DNA of 64,000 nt, taken from Auanema rhodensis. Its lineage: Eukaryota; Nematoda; Chromadorea; Rhabditida; Rhabditidae. The stretch lies in NCBI GenBank assembly GCA_964057225.1, contig OZ059894.1, forward strand, positions 19,188,476 to 19,252,475. Reading direction: 5' to 3'. Both the position numbers and the translations under genes were made by a program. Below are positions 36,853 through 50,191 of the stretch, one piece after another. Under the pieces are notes generated by a model, which ran no database searches, had not been told where the DNA came from, and saw only the letters and a list, made by a program, of their open reading frames with translations. The number at the start of each line of letters is the position of its first letter. Position 1 is the first letter of the stretch.

Positions 36853-37203
36853 AAGACGATGGACAATGTTATTCAATGAAAAAATTAATTCTTGAGGGTG
36901 AAAATCGAGGCTATAAGTGTGAACTTATATCAGTTGATATCTCGGTGCATTTTTAAGCTAGCGCAAATCTGATAACACAGATCGACGCAGCTTAAAAATC
37001 CGCATCGAATGCACTATACTACATTGAGAAACGCTTAATACAAAAATTAGTTACGATCGTTTGAAAAATGATGCATTAGTGTATGTTGAGTTTCCATGTA
37101 CACTCAACATTGCTTCCAAAAACATTTTGACAAAAATTTTTTCGAAAAATTTCAAGATAAATTAGCAAAAAGTAGATGTTTTTAGATTCCTTTTTTCAAG
37201 GCA
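36853..37203 (+). repeat. Chimeric junction monomer of the 7-kb duplication
   Basis: The left part has TTCAATGAAAA, CTTGAGGG, GAGGCTATAAG and TTACGATCG, matching the unit 44575-44925. The right part has CAAGATAAATT and the tail GATTCCTTTTTTC followed by GATGGACGATG, matching what precedes 28429, 29131 and 30184. The switch lies between about 37055 and 37157. A chimera of right-end and left-end sequence is the product expected from unequal crossing over that duplicated the block. Confidence 0.72.
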
Positions 37204-40200
37204 AAGACGATGGACGATGTTATTCAACGAAAAAATTAATTTATCAGGGTGAAAATCGAGGATATAAGTGTGAACTTATATCAGTTGATATCTCGGTGCA
37301 TTTTTAAGCTAGCGCAAATCTGATAACACAGATCGACGCAGCTTAAAAATCCGCATCGAATGCACTATACTACATTGAGAAACGATTGATACAGAAATTA
37401 GTTATGATCGTTTGAAAAATGATCCATTAGTGTATGTTGAGTTTCCATGTACACTCAACATTGCTTCCAAAAACATTTTGACAAAAATTTTTTCGAAAAA
37501 TTTCAAGATAAATTAGCAAAAAGTAAATGTTCTTAGATTGCTTTTTTCAAGGCAAAGACGATGGACAATGATATTCAACGAAAAAATTAATTCTTCAGGG
37601 TGAAAATCGAGGATATAAGTGTGAACTTATATCAGTTGATATCTCGGTGCATTTTTAAGCTAGCGCAAATCTGATAACACAGATCGACGCAGCTTAAAAA
37701 TCCGCATCGAATGCACTATACTACATTGAGAGACGCTTAATACAAAAATTAGTTATGATCGTTTGAAAAATGATGCATTAGTGTATGTTGAGTTTCCATG
37801 TACACTCAACATTGCTTCCAAAAACATTTTGACAAAAATTTTTTCGAAAAATTTCAAAATAAATTAGCAAAAAGTAGATGTTTTTAGATTCCTTTTTTCA
37901 AGGCAAAGACGATGGACAATGTTATTCAACGGAAAAATTAATTTTTCAGGGTGAAAATCGAGGATATAAGTGTGAACTTATATCAGTTGATATCTCGGTG
38001 CATTTTTAAGCTAGCGCAAATCTGATAACACAGATCGACGCAGCTTAAAAATCCGCATCGAATGCACTATACTACATTGAGAAACGCTTAATACAAAAAT
38101 TAGTTATGATCGTTTGAAAAATGATGCATTAGTGTATGTTGAGTTTCCATGTACACTCAACATTGCTTCCAAAAACATTTTGACAAAAATTTTTTCGAAA
38201 AATTTCAAAATAAATTAGCAAAAAGTAGATGTTTTTAGATTCCTTTTTTCAAGGCAAAGACGATGGACAATGTTATTCAACGGAAAAATTAATTTTTCAG
38301 GGTGAAAATCGAGGATATAAGTGTGAACTTATATCAGTTGATATCTCGGTGCATTTTTAAGCTAGCGCAAATCTGATAACACAGATCGACGCAGCTTAAA
38401 AATCCGCATCGAATGCACTATACTACATTGAGAAACGCTTAATACAAAAATTAGTTATGATCGTTTGAAAAATGATGCATTAGTGTATGTTGAGTTTCCA
38501 TGTACACTCAACATTGCTTCCAAAAACATTTTGACAAAAATGTTTTCGAAAAATTTCAAAATAAATTAGCAAAAAGTAGATGTTTTTAGATTCCTTTTTT
38601 CAAGGCAAAGACGATGGACAATGTTATTCAACGAAAAAATTAATTTTTCAAGGTGAAAATCGAGGATATAAGTGTGAACTTATATCAGTTGATATCTCGG
38701 TGCATTTTTAAGCTAGCGCAAATCTGATAACACAGATCGACGCAGCTTAAAAATCCGCATCGAATGCACTATACTACATTGAGAAACGCTTAATACAAAA
38801 ATTAGTTATGATCGTTTGAAAAATGATGCATTAGTGTATGTTGAGTTTCCATGTACACTCAACATTGCTTCCAAAAACATTTTGACAAAAATTTTTTCGA
38901 AAAATTTCAAGATAAATTAGCAAAAAGTAAATGTTCTTAGATTGCTTTTTTCAAGGCAAAGACGATGGACAATGATATTCAACGAAAAAATTAATTCTTC
39001 AGGGTGAAAATCGAGGATATAAGTGTGAACTTATATCAGTTGATATCTCGGTGCATTTTTAAGCTAGCGCAAATCTGATAACACAGATCGACGCAGCTTA
39101 AAAATCCGCATCGAATGCACTATACTACATTGAGAGACGCTTAATACAAAAATTAGTTATGATCGTTTGAAAAATGATGCATTAGTGTATGTTGAGTTTC
39201 CATGTACACTCAACATTGCTTCCAAAAACATTTTGACAAAAATTTTTTCGAAAAATTTCAAAATAAATTAGCAAAAAGTAGATGTTTTTAGATTCCTTTT
39301 TTCAAGGCAAAGACGATGGACAATGTTATTCAACGGAAAAATTAATTTTTCAGGGTGAAAATCGAGGATATAAGTGTGAACTTATATCAGTTGATATCTC
39401 GGTGCATTTTTAAGCTAGCGCAAATCTGATAACACAGATCGACGCAGCTTAAAAATCCGCATCGAATGCACTATACTACATTGAGAGACGCTTAATACAA
39501 AAATTAGTTATGATCGTTTGAAAAATGATGCATTAGTGTATGTTGAGTTTCCATGTACACTCAACATTGCTTCCAAAAACATTTTGACAAAAATTTTTTC
39601 GAAAAATTTCAAAATAAATTAGCAAAAAGTAGATGTTTTTAGATTCCTTTTTTCAAGGCAAAGACGATGGACAATGTTATTCAACGGAAAAATTAATTTT
39701 TCAGGGTGAAAATCGAGGATATAAGTGTGAACTTATATCAGTTGATATCTCGGTGCATTTTTAAGCTAGCGCAAATCTGATAACACAGATCGACGCAGCT
39801 TAAAAATCCGCATCGAATGCACTATACTACATTGAGAAACGCTTAATACAAAAATTAGTTATGATCGTTTGAAAAATGATGCATTAGTGTATGTTGAGTT
39901 TCCATGTACACTCAACATTGCTTCCAAAAACATTTTGACAAAAATTTTTTCGAAAAATTTCAAAATAAATTAGCAAAAAGTAGATGTTTTTAGATTCCTT
40001 TTTTCAAGGCAAAGACGATGGACAATGTTATTCAACGGAAAAATTAATTTTTCAGGGTGAAAATCGAGGATATAAGTGTGAACTTATATCAGTTGATATC
40101 TCGGTGCATTTTTAAGCTAGCGCAAATCTGATAACACAGATCGACGCAGCTTAAAAATCCGCATCGAATGCACTATACTACATTGAGAAACGCTTAATAC

Positions 40201-43200
40201 AAAAATTAGTTATGATCGTTTGAAAAATGATGCATTAGTGTATGTTGAGTTTCCATGTACACTCAACATTGCTTCCAAAAACATTTTGACAAAAATGTTT
40301 TCGAAAAATTTCAAAATAAATTAGCAAAAAGTAGATGTTTTTAGATTCCTTTTTTCAAGGCAAAGACGATGGACAATGTTATTCAACGAAAAAATTAATT
40401 TTTCAAGGTGAAAATCGAGGATATAAGTGTGAACTTATATCAGTTGATATCTCGGTGCATTTTTAAGCTAGCGCAAATCTGATAACACAGATCGACGCAG
40501 CTTAAAAATCCGCATCGAATGCACTATACTACATTGAGAAACGCTTAATACAAAAATTAGTTATGATCGTTTGAAAAATGATGCATTAGTGTATGTTGAG
40601 TTTCCATGTACACTCAACATTGCTTCCAAAAACATTTTGACAAAAATTTTTTCGAAAAATTTCAAGATAAATTAGCAAAAAGTAAATGTTCTTAGATTGC
40701 TTTTTTCAAGGCAAAGACGATGGACAATGATATTCAACGAAAAAATTAATTCTTCAGGGTGAAAATCGAGGATATAAGTGTGAACTTATATCAGTTGATA
40801 TCTCGGTGCATTTTTAAGCTAGCGCAAATCTGATAACACAGATCGACGCAGCTTAAAAATCCGCATCGAATGCACTATACTACATTGAGAGACGCTTAAT
40901 ACAAAAATTAGTTATGATCGTTTGAAAAATGATGCATTAGTGTATGTTGAGTTTCCATGTACACTCAACATTGCTTCCAAAAACATTTTGACAAAAATTT
41001 TTTCGAAAAATTTCAAAATAAATTAGCAAAAAGTAGATGTTTTTAGATTCCTTTTTTCAAGGCAAAGACGATGGACAATGTTATTCAACGGAAAAATTAA
41101 TTTTTCAGGGTGAAAATCGAGGATATAAGTGTGAACTTATATCAGTTGATATCTCGGTGCATTTTTAAGCTAGCGCAAATCTGATAACACAGATCGACGC
41201 AGCTTAAAAATCCGCATCGAATGCACTATACTACATTGAGAAACGCTTAATACAAAAATTAGTTATGATCGTTTGAAAAATGATGCATTAGTGTATGTTG
41301 AGTTTCCATGTACACTCAACATTGCTTCCAAAAACATTTTGACAAAAATGTTTTCGAAAAATTTCAAAATAAATTAGCAAAAAGTAGATGTTTTTAGATT
41401 CCTTTTTTCAAGGCAAAGACGATGGACAATGTTATTCAACGAAAAAATTAATTTTTCAAGGTGAAAATCGAGGATATAAGTGTGAACTTATATCAGTTGA
41501 TATCTCGGTGCATTTTTAAGCTAGCGCAAATCTGATAACACAGATCGACGCAGCTTAAAAATCCGCATCGAATGCACTATACTACATTGAGAAACGCTTA
41601 ATACAAAAATTAGTTATGATCGTTTGAAAAATGATGCATTAGTGTATGTTGAGTTTCCATGTACACTCAACATTGCTTCCAAAAACATTTTGACAAAAAT
41701 GTTTTCGAAAAATTTCAAAATAAATTAGCAAAAAGTAGATGTTTTTAGATTCCTTTTTTCAAGGCAAAGACGATGGACAATGTTATTCAACGAAAAAATT
41801 AATTTTTCAAGGTGAAAATCGAGGATATAAGTGTGAACTTATATCAGTTGATATCTCGGTGCATTTTTAAGCTAGCGCAAATCTGATAACACAGATCGAC
41901 GCAGCTTAAAAATCCGCATCGAATGCACTATACTACATTGAGAAACGCTTGATACAGAAATTAGTTATGATCGTTTGAAAAATGATCCATTAGTGTATGT
42001 TGAGTTTCCATGTACACTCAACATTGCTTCCAAAAACATTTTGACAAAAATTTTTTCGAAAAATTTCAAGATAAATTAGCAAAAAGTAGATGTTTTTAGA
42101 TTCCTTTTTTCAAGGCAAAGACGATGGACGATGTTATTCAACGAAAAAATCAATTTTTCAGGGTGAAAATCGAGGATATAAGTGTGAACTTATATCAGTT
42201 GATATCTCGGTGCATTTTTAAGCTAGCGCAAATCTGATAACACAGATCGACGCAGCTTAAAAATCCGCATCGAATGCACTATACTACATTGAGAAACGCT
42301 TGATACAGAAATTAGTTATGATCGTTTGAAAAATGATCCATTAGTGTATGTTGAGTTTCCATGTACACTCAACATTGCTTCCAAAAACATTTTGACAAAA
42401 ATTTTTTCGAAAAATTTCAAGATAAATTAGCAAAAAGTAGATTTTTTTAGATTGCTTTTTTCAAGGCAAAGACGATGGACAATGATATTCAACGAAAAAA
42501 TTAATTCTTCAGGGTGAAAATCGAGGATATAAGTGTGAACTTATATCAGTTGATATCTCGGTGCATTTTTAAGCTAGCGCAAATCTGATAACACAGATCG
42601 ACGCAGCTTAAAAATCCGCATCGAATGCACTATACTACATTGAGAAACGCTTGATACAGAAATTAGTTATGATCGTTTGAAAAATGATCCATTAGTGTAT
42701 GTTGAGTTTCCATGTACACTCAACATTGCTTCCAAAAACATTTTGACAAAAATTTTTTCGAAAAATTTCAAAATAAATTAGCAAAAAGTAGATGTTTTTA
42801 GATTGCTTTTTTCAAGGCAAAGACGATGGACAATGTTATTCAACGAAAAAATTAATTCTTCAGGGTGAAAATCGAGGATATAAGTGTGAACTTATATCAG
42901 TTGATATCTCGGTGCATTTTTAAGCTAGCGCAAATCTGATAACACAGATCGACGCAGCTTAAAAATCCGCATCGAATGCACTATACTACATTGAGAAACG
43001 CTTAATACAAAAATTAGTTATGATCGTTTGAAAAATGATGCATTAGTGTATGTTGAGTTTCCATGTACACTCAACATTGCTTCCAAAAACATTTTGACAA
43101 AAATTTTTTCGAAAAATTTCAAGATAAATTAGCAAAAAGTAGATGTTTTTAGATTGCTTTTTTCAAGGCAAAGACGATGGACAATGTTATTCAACGAAAA

Positions 43201-44574
43201 AATTAATTTTTCAGGGTGAAAATCGAGGATATAAGTGTGAACTTATATCAGTTGATATCTCGGTGCATTTTTAAGCTAGCGCAAATCTGATAACACAGAT
43301 CGACGCAGCTTAAAAATCCGCATCGAATGCACTATACTACATTGAGAAACGCTCAATACAAAAATTAGTTATGATCGTTTGAAAAATGATCCATTAGTGT
43401 ATGTTGAGTTTCCATGTACACTCAACATTGCTTCCAAAAACATTTTGACAAAAATTTTTTCGAAAAATTTCAAGATAAATTAGCAAAAAGTAGATTTTTT
43501 TAGATTGCTTTTTTCAAGGCAAAGACGATGGACAATGATATTCAACGAAAAAATTAATTCTTCAGGGTGAAAATCGAGGATATAAGTGTGAACTTATATC
43601 AGTTGATATCTCGGTGCATTTTTAAGCTAGCGCAAATCTGATAACACAGATCGACGCAGCTTAAAAATCCGCATCGAATGCACTATACTACATTGAGAAA
43701 CGCTTGATACAGAAATTAGTTATGATCGTTTGAAAAATGATCCATTAGTGTATGTTGAGTTTCCATGTACACTCAACATTGCTTCCAAAAACATTTTGAC
43801 AAAAATTTTTTCGAAAAATTTCAAAATAAATTAGCAAAAAGTAGATGTTTTTAGATTGCTTTTTTCAAGGCAAAGACGATGGACAATGTTATTCAACGAA
43901 AAAATTAATTCTTCAGGGTGAAAATCGAGGATATAAGTGTGAACTTATATCAGTTGATATCTCGGTGCATTTTTAAGCTAGCGCAAATCTGATAACACAG
44001 ATCGACGCAGCTTAAAAATCCGCATCGAATGCACTATACTACATTGAGAAACGCTTAATACAAAAATTAGTTACGATCGTTTGAAAAATGATGCATTAGT
44101 GTATGTTGAGTTTCCATGTACACTCAACATTGCTTCCAAAAACATTTTGACAAAAATTTTTTCGAAGAATTTCAAAATAAATTAGCAAAAAGTAGATGTT
44201 TTTAGATTCCATTTTTCAAGGCAAAGACGATGGACAATGTTATTCAACGAAAAAATTAATTCTTCAGGGTGAAAATCGAGGATATAAGTGTGAACTTATA
44301 TCAGTTGATATCTCGGTGCATTTTTAAGCTAGCGCAAATCTGATAACACAGATCGACGCAGCTTAAAAATCCGCATCGAATGCACTATACTACATTGAGA
44401 AACGCTCAATACAAAAATTAGTTATGATCGTTTGAAAAATGATCCATTAGTGTATGTTGAGTTTCCATGTACACTCAACATTGCTTCCAAAAACATTTTG
44501 ACAAAAATTTTTTCGAAAAATTTCAAAATAATTTAGCAAAAAGTAGATGTTTTTAGATTGCTTTTTTCAAGGCA
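37204..44574 (+). repeat. Block G, right copy of the tandem duplication (7371 bp)
   Basis: Shared landmarks with the left copy are GATGGACGATG at 37204 (left 30184), AAAATCAATTTTT at 42118 (left 34747), GTAGATTTTTTTAG near 42438 (left near 35065) and TTCAATGAAAA just past the end at 44575 (left 36853). The middle is expanded by local repeats: 37555-38958 (4 units), 38959-40713 (5 units) and 40714-41767 (3 units) all begin with an ACAATGATATTC, GAGAGACGC unit. Unit 43873 has a private CGAAGAATTT. One extra monomer lies between 42118 and 44574 compared with the left copy. Confidence 0.8.
37555..41766 (+). repeat. Nested 4-mer / 5-mer / 3-mer series within block G
   Basis: Three successive segments start with an ACAATGATATTC, GAGAGACGC unit (37555, 38959, 40714). 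Each then has one to three CAACGG units and ends with TCAAGGTGAAA units. Segment lengths are 1404, 1755 and 1053 bp. The differences come from the number of CAACGG units (two, three, one), that is, from whole-monomer copy changes. Confidence 0.75.
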
Positions 44575-47500
44575 AAGACGATGGACAATGTTATTCAATG
44601 AAAAAATTAATTCTTGAGGGTGAAAATCGAGGCTATAAGTGTGAACTTATATCAGTTGATATCTCGGTGCATTTTTAAGCTAGCGCAAATCTGATAACAC
44701 AGATCGACGCAGCTTAAAAATCCGCATCGAATGCACTATACTACATTGAGAAACGCTTAATACAAAAATTAGTTACGATCGTTTGAAAAATGATGCATTA
44801 GTGTATGTTGAGTTTCCATGTACACTCAACATTGCTTCCAAAAACATTTTGACAAAAATTTTTTCGAAAAATTTCAAAATAAATTAGCAAAAAGTAGATG
44901 TTTTTAGAATCCATTTTTCAGGGCAAAGACGATGGACAATGTTATTCAACGAAAAAATTAATTCTTCAGGGTGAAAATCGAGGATATAAGTGTGAACTTA
45001 TATCAGTTGATATCTCGGTGCATTTTTAAGCTAGCGCAAATCTGATAACACAGATCGACGCAGCTTAAAAATCCGCATCGAATGCACTATACTACATTGA
45101 GAAACGCTTAATACAAAAATTAGTTATGATCGTTTGAAAAATGATGCATTAGTGTATGTTGAGTTTCCATGTACACTCAACATTGCTTCCAAAAACATTT
45201 TGACAAAAATTTTTTCGAAAAATTTCAAGATAAATTAGCAAAAAGTAAATGTTTTTAGATTCCTTTTTTCAAGGCAAAGACGATGGACAATGTTATTCAA
45301 CGAAAAAATTTATTTTTCAGGGTGAAAATCGAGGATATAAGTGTGAACTTATATCAGTTGATATCTCGGTGCATTTTTAAGCTAGCGCAAATCTGATAAC
45401 ACAGATCGACGCAGCTTAAAAATCCGCATCGAATGCACTATACTACATTGAGAAACGCTTGATACAGAAATTAGTTATGATCGTTTGAAAAATGATCCAT
45501 TAGTGTATGTTGAGTTTCCATGTACACTCAACATTGCTTCCAAAAACATTTTGACAAAAATTTTTTCGAAAAATTTCAAAATAATTTAGCAAAAAGTAGA
45601 TGTTTTTAGATTGCTTTTTTCAAGGCAAAGACGATGGACAATGTTATTCAACGAAAAAATTAATTCTTGAGGGTGAAAATCGAGGATATAAGTGTGAACT
45701 TATATCAGTTGATATCTCGGTGCATTTTTAAGCTAGCGCAAATCTGATAACACAGATCGACGCAGCTTAAAAATCCGCATCGAATGCACTATACTACATT
45801 GAGAAACGCTTAATACAAAAATTAGTTACGATCGTTTGAAAAATGATGCATTAGTGTATGTTGAGTTTCCATGTACACTCAACATTGCTTCCAAAAACAT
45901 TTTGACAAAAATGTTTTCGAAAAATTTCAAAATAATTTAGCAAAAAGTAGATGTTTTTAGATTGCTTTTTTCAAGGCAAAGACGATGGACAATGTTATTC
46001 AACGAAAAAAATTAATTCTTGAGGGTGAAAATCGAGGATATAAGTGTGAACTTATATCAGTTGATATCTCGGTGCATTTTTAAGCTAGCGCAAATCTGAT
46101 AACACAGATCGACGCAGCTTAAAAATCCGCATCGAATGCACTATACTACATTGAGAAACGCTTAATACAAAAATTAGTTACGATCGTTTGAAAAATGATG
46201 CATTAGTGTATGTTGAGTTTCCATGTACACTCAACATTGCTTCCAAAAACATTTTGACAAAAATTTTTTCGAAAAATTTCAAAATAAATTAGCAAAAAGT
46301 AGATGTTTTTAGAATCCATTTTTCAAGGCAAAGACGATGGACAATGTTATTCAACGAAAAAATTAATTCTTGAGGGTGAAAATCGAGGATATAAGTGTGA
46401 ACTTATATCAGTTGATATCTCGGTGCATTTTTAAGCTAGCGCAAATCTGATAACACAGATCGACGCAGCTTAAAAATCCGCATCGAATGCACTATACTAC
46501 ATTGAGAAACGCTTAATACAAAAATTAGTTACGATCGTTTGAAAAATGATGCATTAGTGTATGTTGAGTTTCCATGTACACTCAACATTGCTTCCAAAAA
46601 CATTTTGACAAAAATTTTTTCGAAAAATTTCAAAATAAATTAGCAAAAAGTAGATGTTTTTAGAATCCATTTTTCAAGGCAAAGACGATGGACAATGTTA
46701 TTCAACGAAAAAATTAATTCTTCAGGGTGAAAATCGAGGATATAAGTGTGAACTTATATCAGTTGATATCTCGGTGCATTTTTAAGCTAGCGCAAATCTG
46801 ATAACACAGATCGACGCAGCTTAAAAATCCGCATCGAATGCACTATACTACATCGAGAAACGCTTAATACAAAAATTAGTTATGATCGTTTGAAAAATGA
46901 TGCATTAGTGTATGTTGAGTTTCCATGTACACTCAACATTGCTTCCAAAAACATTTTGACAAAAATTTTTTCGAAAAATTTCAAGATAAATTAGCAAAAA
47001 GTAGATGTTTTTAGATTCCTTTTTTCAAGGCAAAGACGATGGACAATGTTATTCAACGAAAAAATTAATTTTTCAGGGTGAAAATCGAGGATATAAGTGT
47101 GAACTTATATCAGTTGATATCTCGGTGCATTTTTAAGCTAGCGCAAATCTGATAACACAGATCGACGCAGCTTAAAAATCCGCATCGAATGCACTATACT
47201 ACATTGAGAAACGCTTAATACAGAAATTAGTTATGATCGTTTGAAAAATGATCCATTAGTGTATGTTGAGTTTCCATGTACACTCAACATTGCTTCCAAA
47301 AACATTTTGACAAAAATTTTTTCGAAAAATTTCAAAATAATTTAGCAAAAAGTAGATGTTTTTAGATTGCTTTTTTCAAGGCAAAGACGATGGACAATGT
47401 TATTCAACGAAAAAATTAATTCTTGAGGGTGAAAATCGAGGATATAAGTGTGAACTTATATCAGTTGATATCTCGGTGCATTTTTAAGCTAGCGCAAATC

Positions 47501-47734
47501 TGATAACACAGATCGACGCAGCTTAAAAATCCGCATCGAATGCACTATACTACATTGAGAAACGCTTGATACAAAAATTAGTTACGATCGTTTGAAAAAT
47601 GATGCATTAGTGTATGTTGAGTTTCCATGTACACTCAACATTGCTTCCAAAAACATTTTGACAAAAATGTTTTCGAAAAATTTCAAAATAATTTAGCAAA
47701 AAGTAGATGTTTTTAGATTGCTTTTTTCAAGGCA
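44575..47734 (+). repeat. Mosaic block H: CTTGAGGG / AGAATCC subtypes
   Basis: Nine units, many with CTTGAGGG at offset 39-46, TTACGATCG and the tail AGAATCCATTTTTC. Units 45979 and 46331 are near-duplicates. The unit at 45979 has seven As instead of six in the run after AACG and is 352 bp long. Unit 44575 has the pair TTCAATGAAAA and GAGGCTATAAG, found elsewhere only in 36853. Unit 45277 has a private AAATTTATTTTTC. Confidence 0.72.
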
Positions 47735-49840
47735 AAGACGATGGACAATGTTATTCAACGAAAAAAATTAATTCTTGAGGGTGAAAATCGAGGATATAAG
47801 TGTGAACTTATATCAGTTGATATCTCGGTGCATTTTTAAGCTAGCGCAAATCTGATAACACAGATCGACGCAGCTTAAAAATCCGCATCGAATGCACTAT
47901 ACTACATTGAGAAACGCTTAATACAAAAATTAGTTACGATCGTTTGAAAAATGATGCATTAGTGTATGTTGAGTTTCCATGTACACTCAACATTGCTTCC
48001 AAAAACATTTTGACAAAAATTTTTTCGAAAAATTTCAAAATAAATTAGCAAAAAGTAGATGTTTTTAGATTCCATTTTTCAAGGCAAAGACGATGGACAA
48101 TGTTATTCAACGAAAAAATTAATTCTTCAGGGTGAAAATCGAGGATATAAGTGTGAACTTATATCAGTTGATATCTCGGTGCATTTTTAAGCTAGCGCAA
48201 ATCTGATAACACAGATCGACGCAGCTTAAAAATCCGCATCGAATGCACTATACTACATTGAGAAACGCTCAATACAAAAATTAGTTATGATCGTTTGAAA
48301 AATGATCCATTAGTGTATGTTGAGTTTCCATGTACACTCAACATTGCTTCCAAAAACATTTTGACAAAAATGTTTTCGAAAAATTTCAAAATAATTTAGC
48401 AAAAAGTAGATGTTTTTAGTTTGCATTTTTCAAGGCAAAGACGATGGACAATGTTATTCAACGAAAAAATTAATTCTTGAGGGTGAAAATCGAGGATATA
48501 AGTGTGAACTTATATCAGTTGATATCTCGGTGCATTTTTAAGCTAGCGCAAATCTGATAACACAGATCGACGCAGCTTAAAAATCCGCATCGAATGCACT
48601 ATACTACATTGAGAAACGCTTAATACAAAAATTAGTTATGATCGTTTGAAAAATGATGCATTAGTGTATGTTGAGTTTCCATGTACACTCAACATTGCTT
48701 CCAAAAACATTTTGACAAAAATTTTTTCGAAAAATTTCAAAATAATTTAGCAAAAAGTAGATGTTTTTAGATTCCTTTTTTCAAGGCAAAGACGATGGAC
48801 AATGTTATTCAACGAAAAAATAATTCTTCAGGGTGAAAATCGAGGATATAAGTGTGAACTTATATCAGTTGATATCTCGGTGCATTTTTAAGCTAGCGCA
48901 AATCTGATAACACAGATCGACGCAGCTTAAAAATCCGCATCGAATGCACTATACTACATTGAGAAACGCTCAATACAAAAATTAGTTATGATCGTTTGAA
49001 AAATGATCCATTAGTGTATGTTGAGTTTCCATGTACACTCAACATTGCTTCCAAAAACATTTTGACAAAAATTTTTTCGAAAAATTTCAAAATAATTTAG
49101 CAAAAAGTAGATGTTTTTAGTTTGCTTTTTTCAAGGCAAAGACGATGGACAATGTTATTCAACGAAAAAATTAATTCTTGAGGGTGAAAATCGAGGATAT
49201 AAGTGTGAACTTATATCAGTTGATATCTCGGTGCATTTTTAAGCTAGCGCAAATCTGATAACACAGATCGACGCAGCTTAAAAATCCGCATCGAATGCAC
49301 TATACTACATTGAGAAACGCTTAATACAAAAATTAGTTATAATCGTTTGAAAAATGATGCATTAGTGTATGTTGAGTTTCCATGTACACTCAACATTGCT
49401 TCCAAAAACATTGTGACAAAAATTTTTTCGAAAAATTTCAAAATAAATTAGCAAAAAGTAGATGTTTTTAGAATCCATTTTTCAAGGCAAAGACGATGGA
49501 CAATGTTATTCAACGAAAAAATTAATTCTTCAGGGTGAAAATCGAGGATATAAGTATGAACTTATATCAGTTGATATCTCGGTGCATTTTTAAGCTAGCG
49601 CAAATCTGATAACACAGATCGACGCAGCTTAAAAATCCGCATCGAATGCACTATACTACATTGAGAAACGCTTAATACAAAAATTAGTTATGATCGTTTG
49701 AAAAATGATGCATTAGTGTATGTTGAGTTTCCATGTACACTCAACATTGCTTCCAAAAACATTTTGACAAAAATTTTTTCGAAAAATTTCAAGATAAATT
49801 AGCAAAAAGTAGATGTTCTTAGATTGCTTTTTTCAAGGCA
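47735..49840 (+). repeat. 7-monomer duplication, left copy (core units)
   Basis: Units 47735, 48087, 48438, 48789, 49139 and 49490 match 50192, 50544, 50895, 51246, 51596 and 51947 one for one at an offset of exactly 2457 bp. Shared rare marks are the extra A in 47735 and 50192; CGCTCAATAC with AAAATGTTTTCG and the tail GTTTGCATTTTTC in 48087 and 50544; the one-T deletion AAAAAATAATTC in 48789 and 51246; TTATAATCG with CATTGTGAC in 49139 and 51596; and AGTATGAAC in 49490 and 51947. Confidence 0.88.
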
Positions 49841-50191
49841 AAGACGATGGACAATGATATTCAACGAAAAAATTAATTCTTCAGGGTGAAAATCGAGGAT
49901 ATAAGTGTGAACTTATATCAGTTGATATCTCGGTGCATTTTTAAGCTAGCGCAAATCTGATAACACAGATCGACGCAGCTTAAAAATCCGCATCGAATGC
50001 ACTATACTACATTGAGAAACGCTTGATACAAAAATTAGTTACGATCGTTTGAAAAATGATGCATTAGTGTATGTTGAGTTTCCATGTACACTCAACATTG
50101 CTTCCAAAAACATTTTGACAAAAATGTTTTCGAAAAATTTCAAAATAATTTAGCAAAAAGTAGATGTTTTTAGATTGCTTTTTTCAAGGCA
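49841..50191 (+). repeat. Chimeric junction monomer of the 7-mer duplication
   Basis: The left part has ACAATGATATTC with CTTCAGGG, a subtype of blocks F and G. The right part has CTTGATACAAAAATT, TTACGATCG and AAAATGTTTTCG, identical in pattern to the right part of unit 47384. The unit before it (49490) ends GTAGATGTTCTTAGATTGC, while its partner 51947 ends GTAGATGTTTTTAGATTCC. So a short block-F/G-like patch of roughly 200-300 bp lies at the junction. Confidence 0.68.

Larger units (their letters stand above)
30184..37203 (+). repeat. Block G, left copy of a 20-22-monomer tandem duplication (7020 bp)
   Basis: This block starts with the unit 30184 (GATGGACGATG, TTTATCAGG, CGATTGATAC), then 30535 (ACAATGATATTC, GAGAGACGC) and 30886 (CAACGGAAAAATT). 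It continues through units with AAAATGTTTTCG and TCAAGGTGAAA (32290-34746), then 34747 (GATGGACGATG with AAAATCAATTTTT), 35065 (GTAGATTTTTTTAG) and 36853 (TTCAATGAAAA, CTTGAGGG, GAGGCTATAAG). The same landmarks recur in order from 37204 to 44574 with offsets of 7020, 7371 and 7722 bp, so whole monomers were gained in the right copy. Confidence 0.82.
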
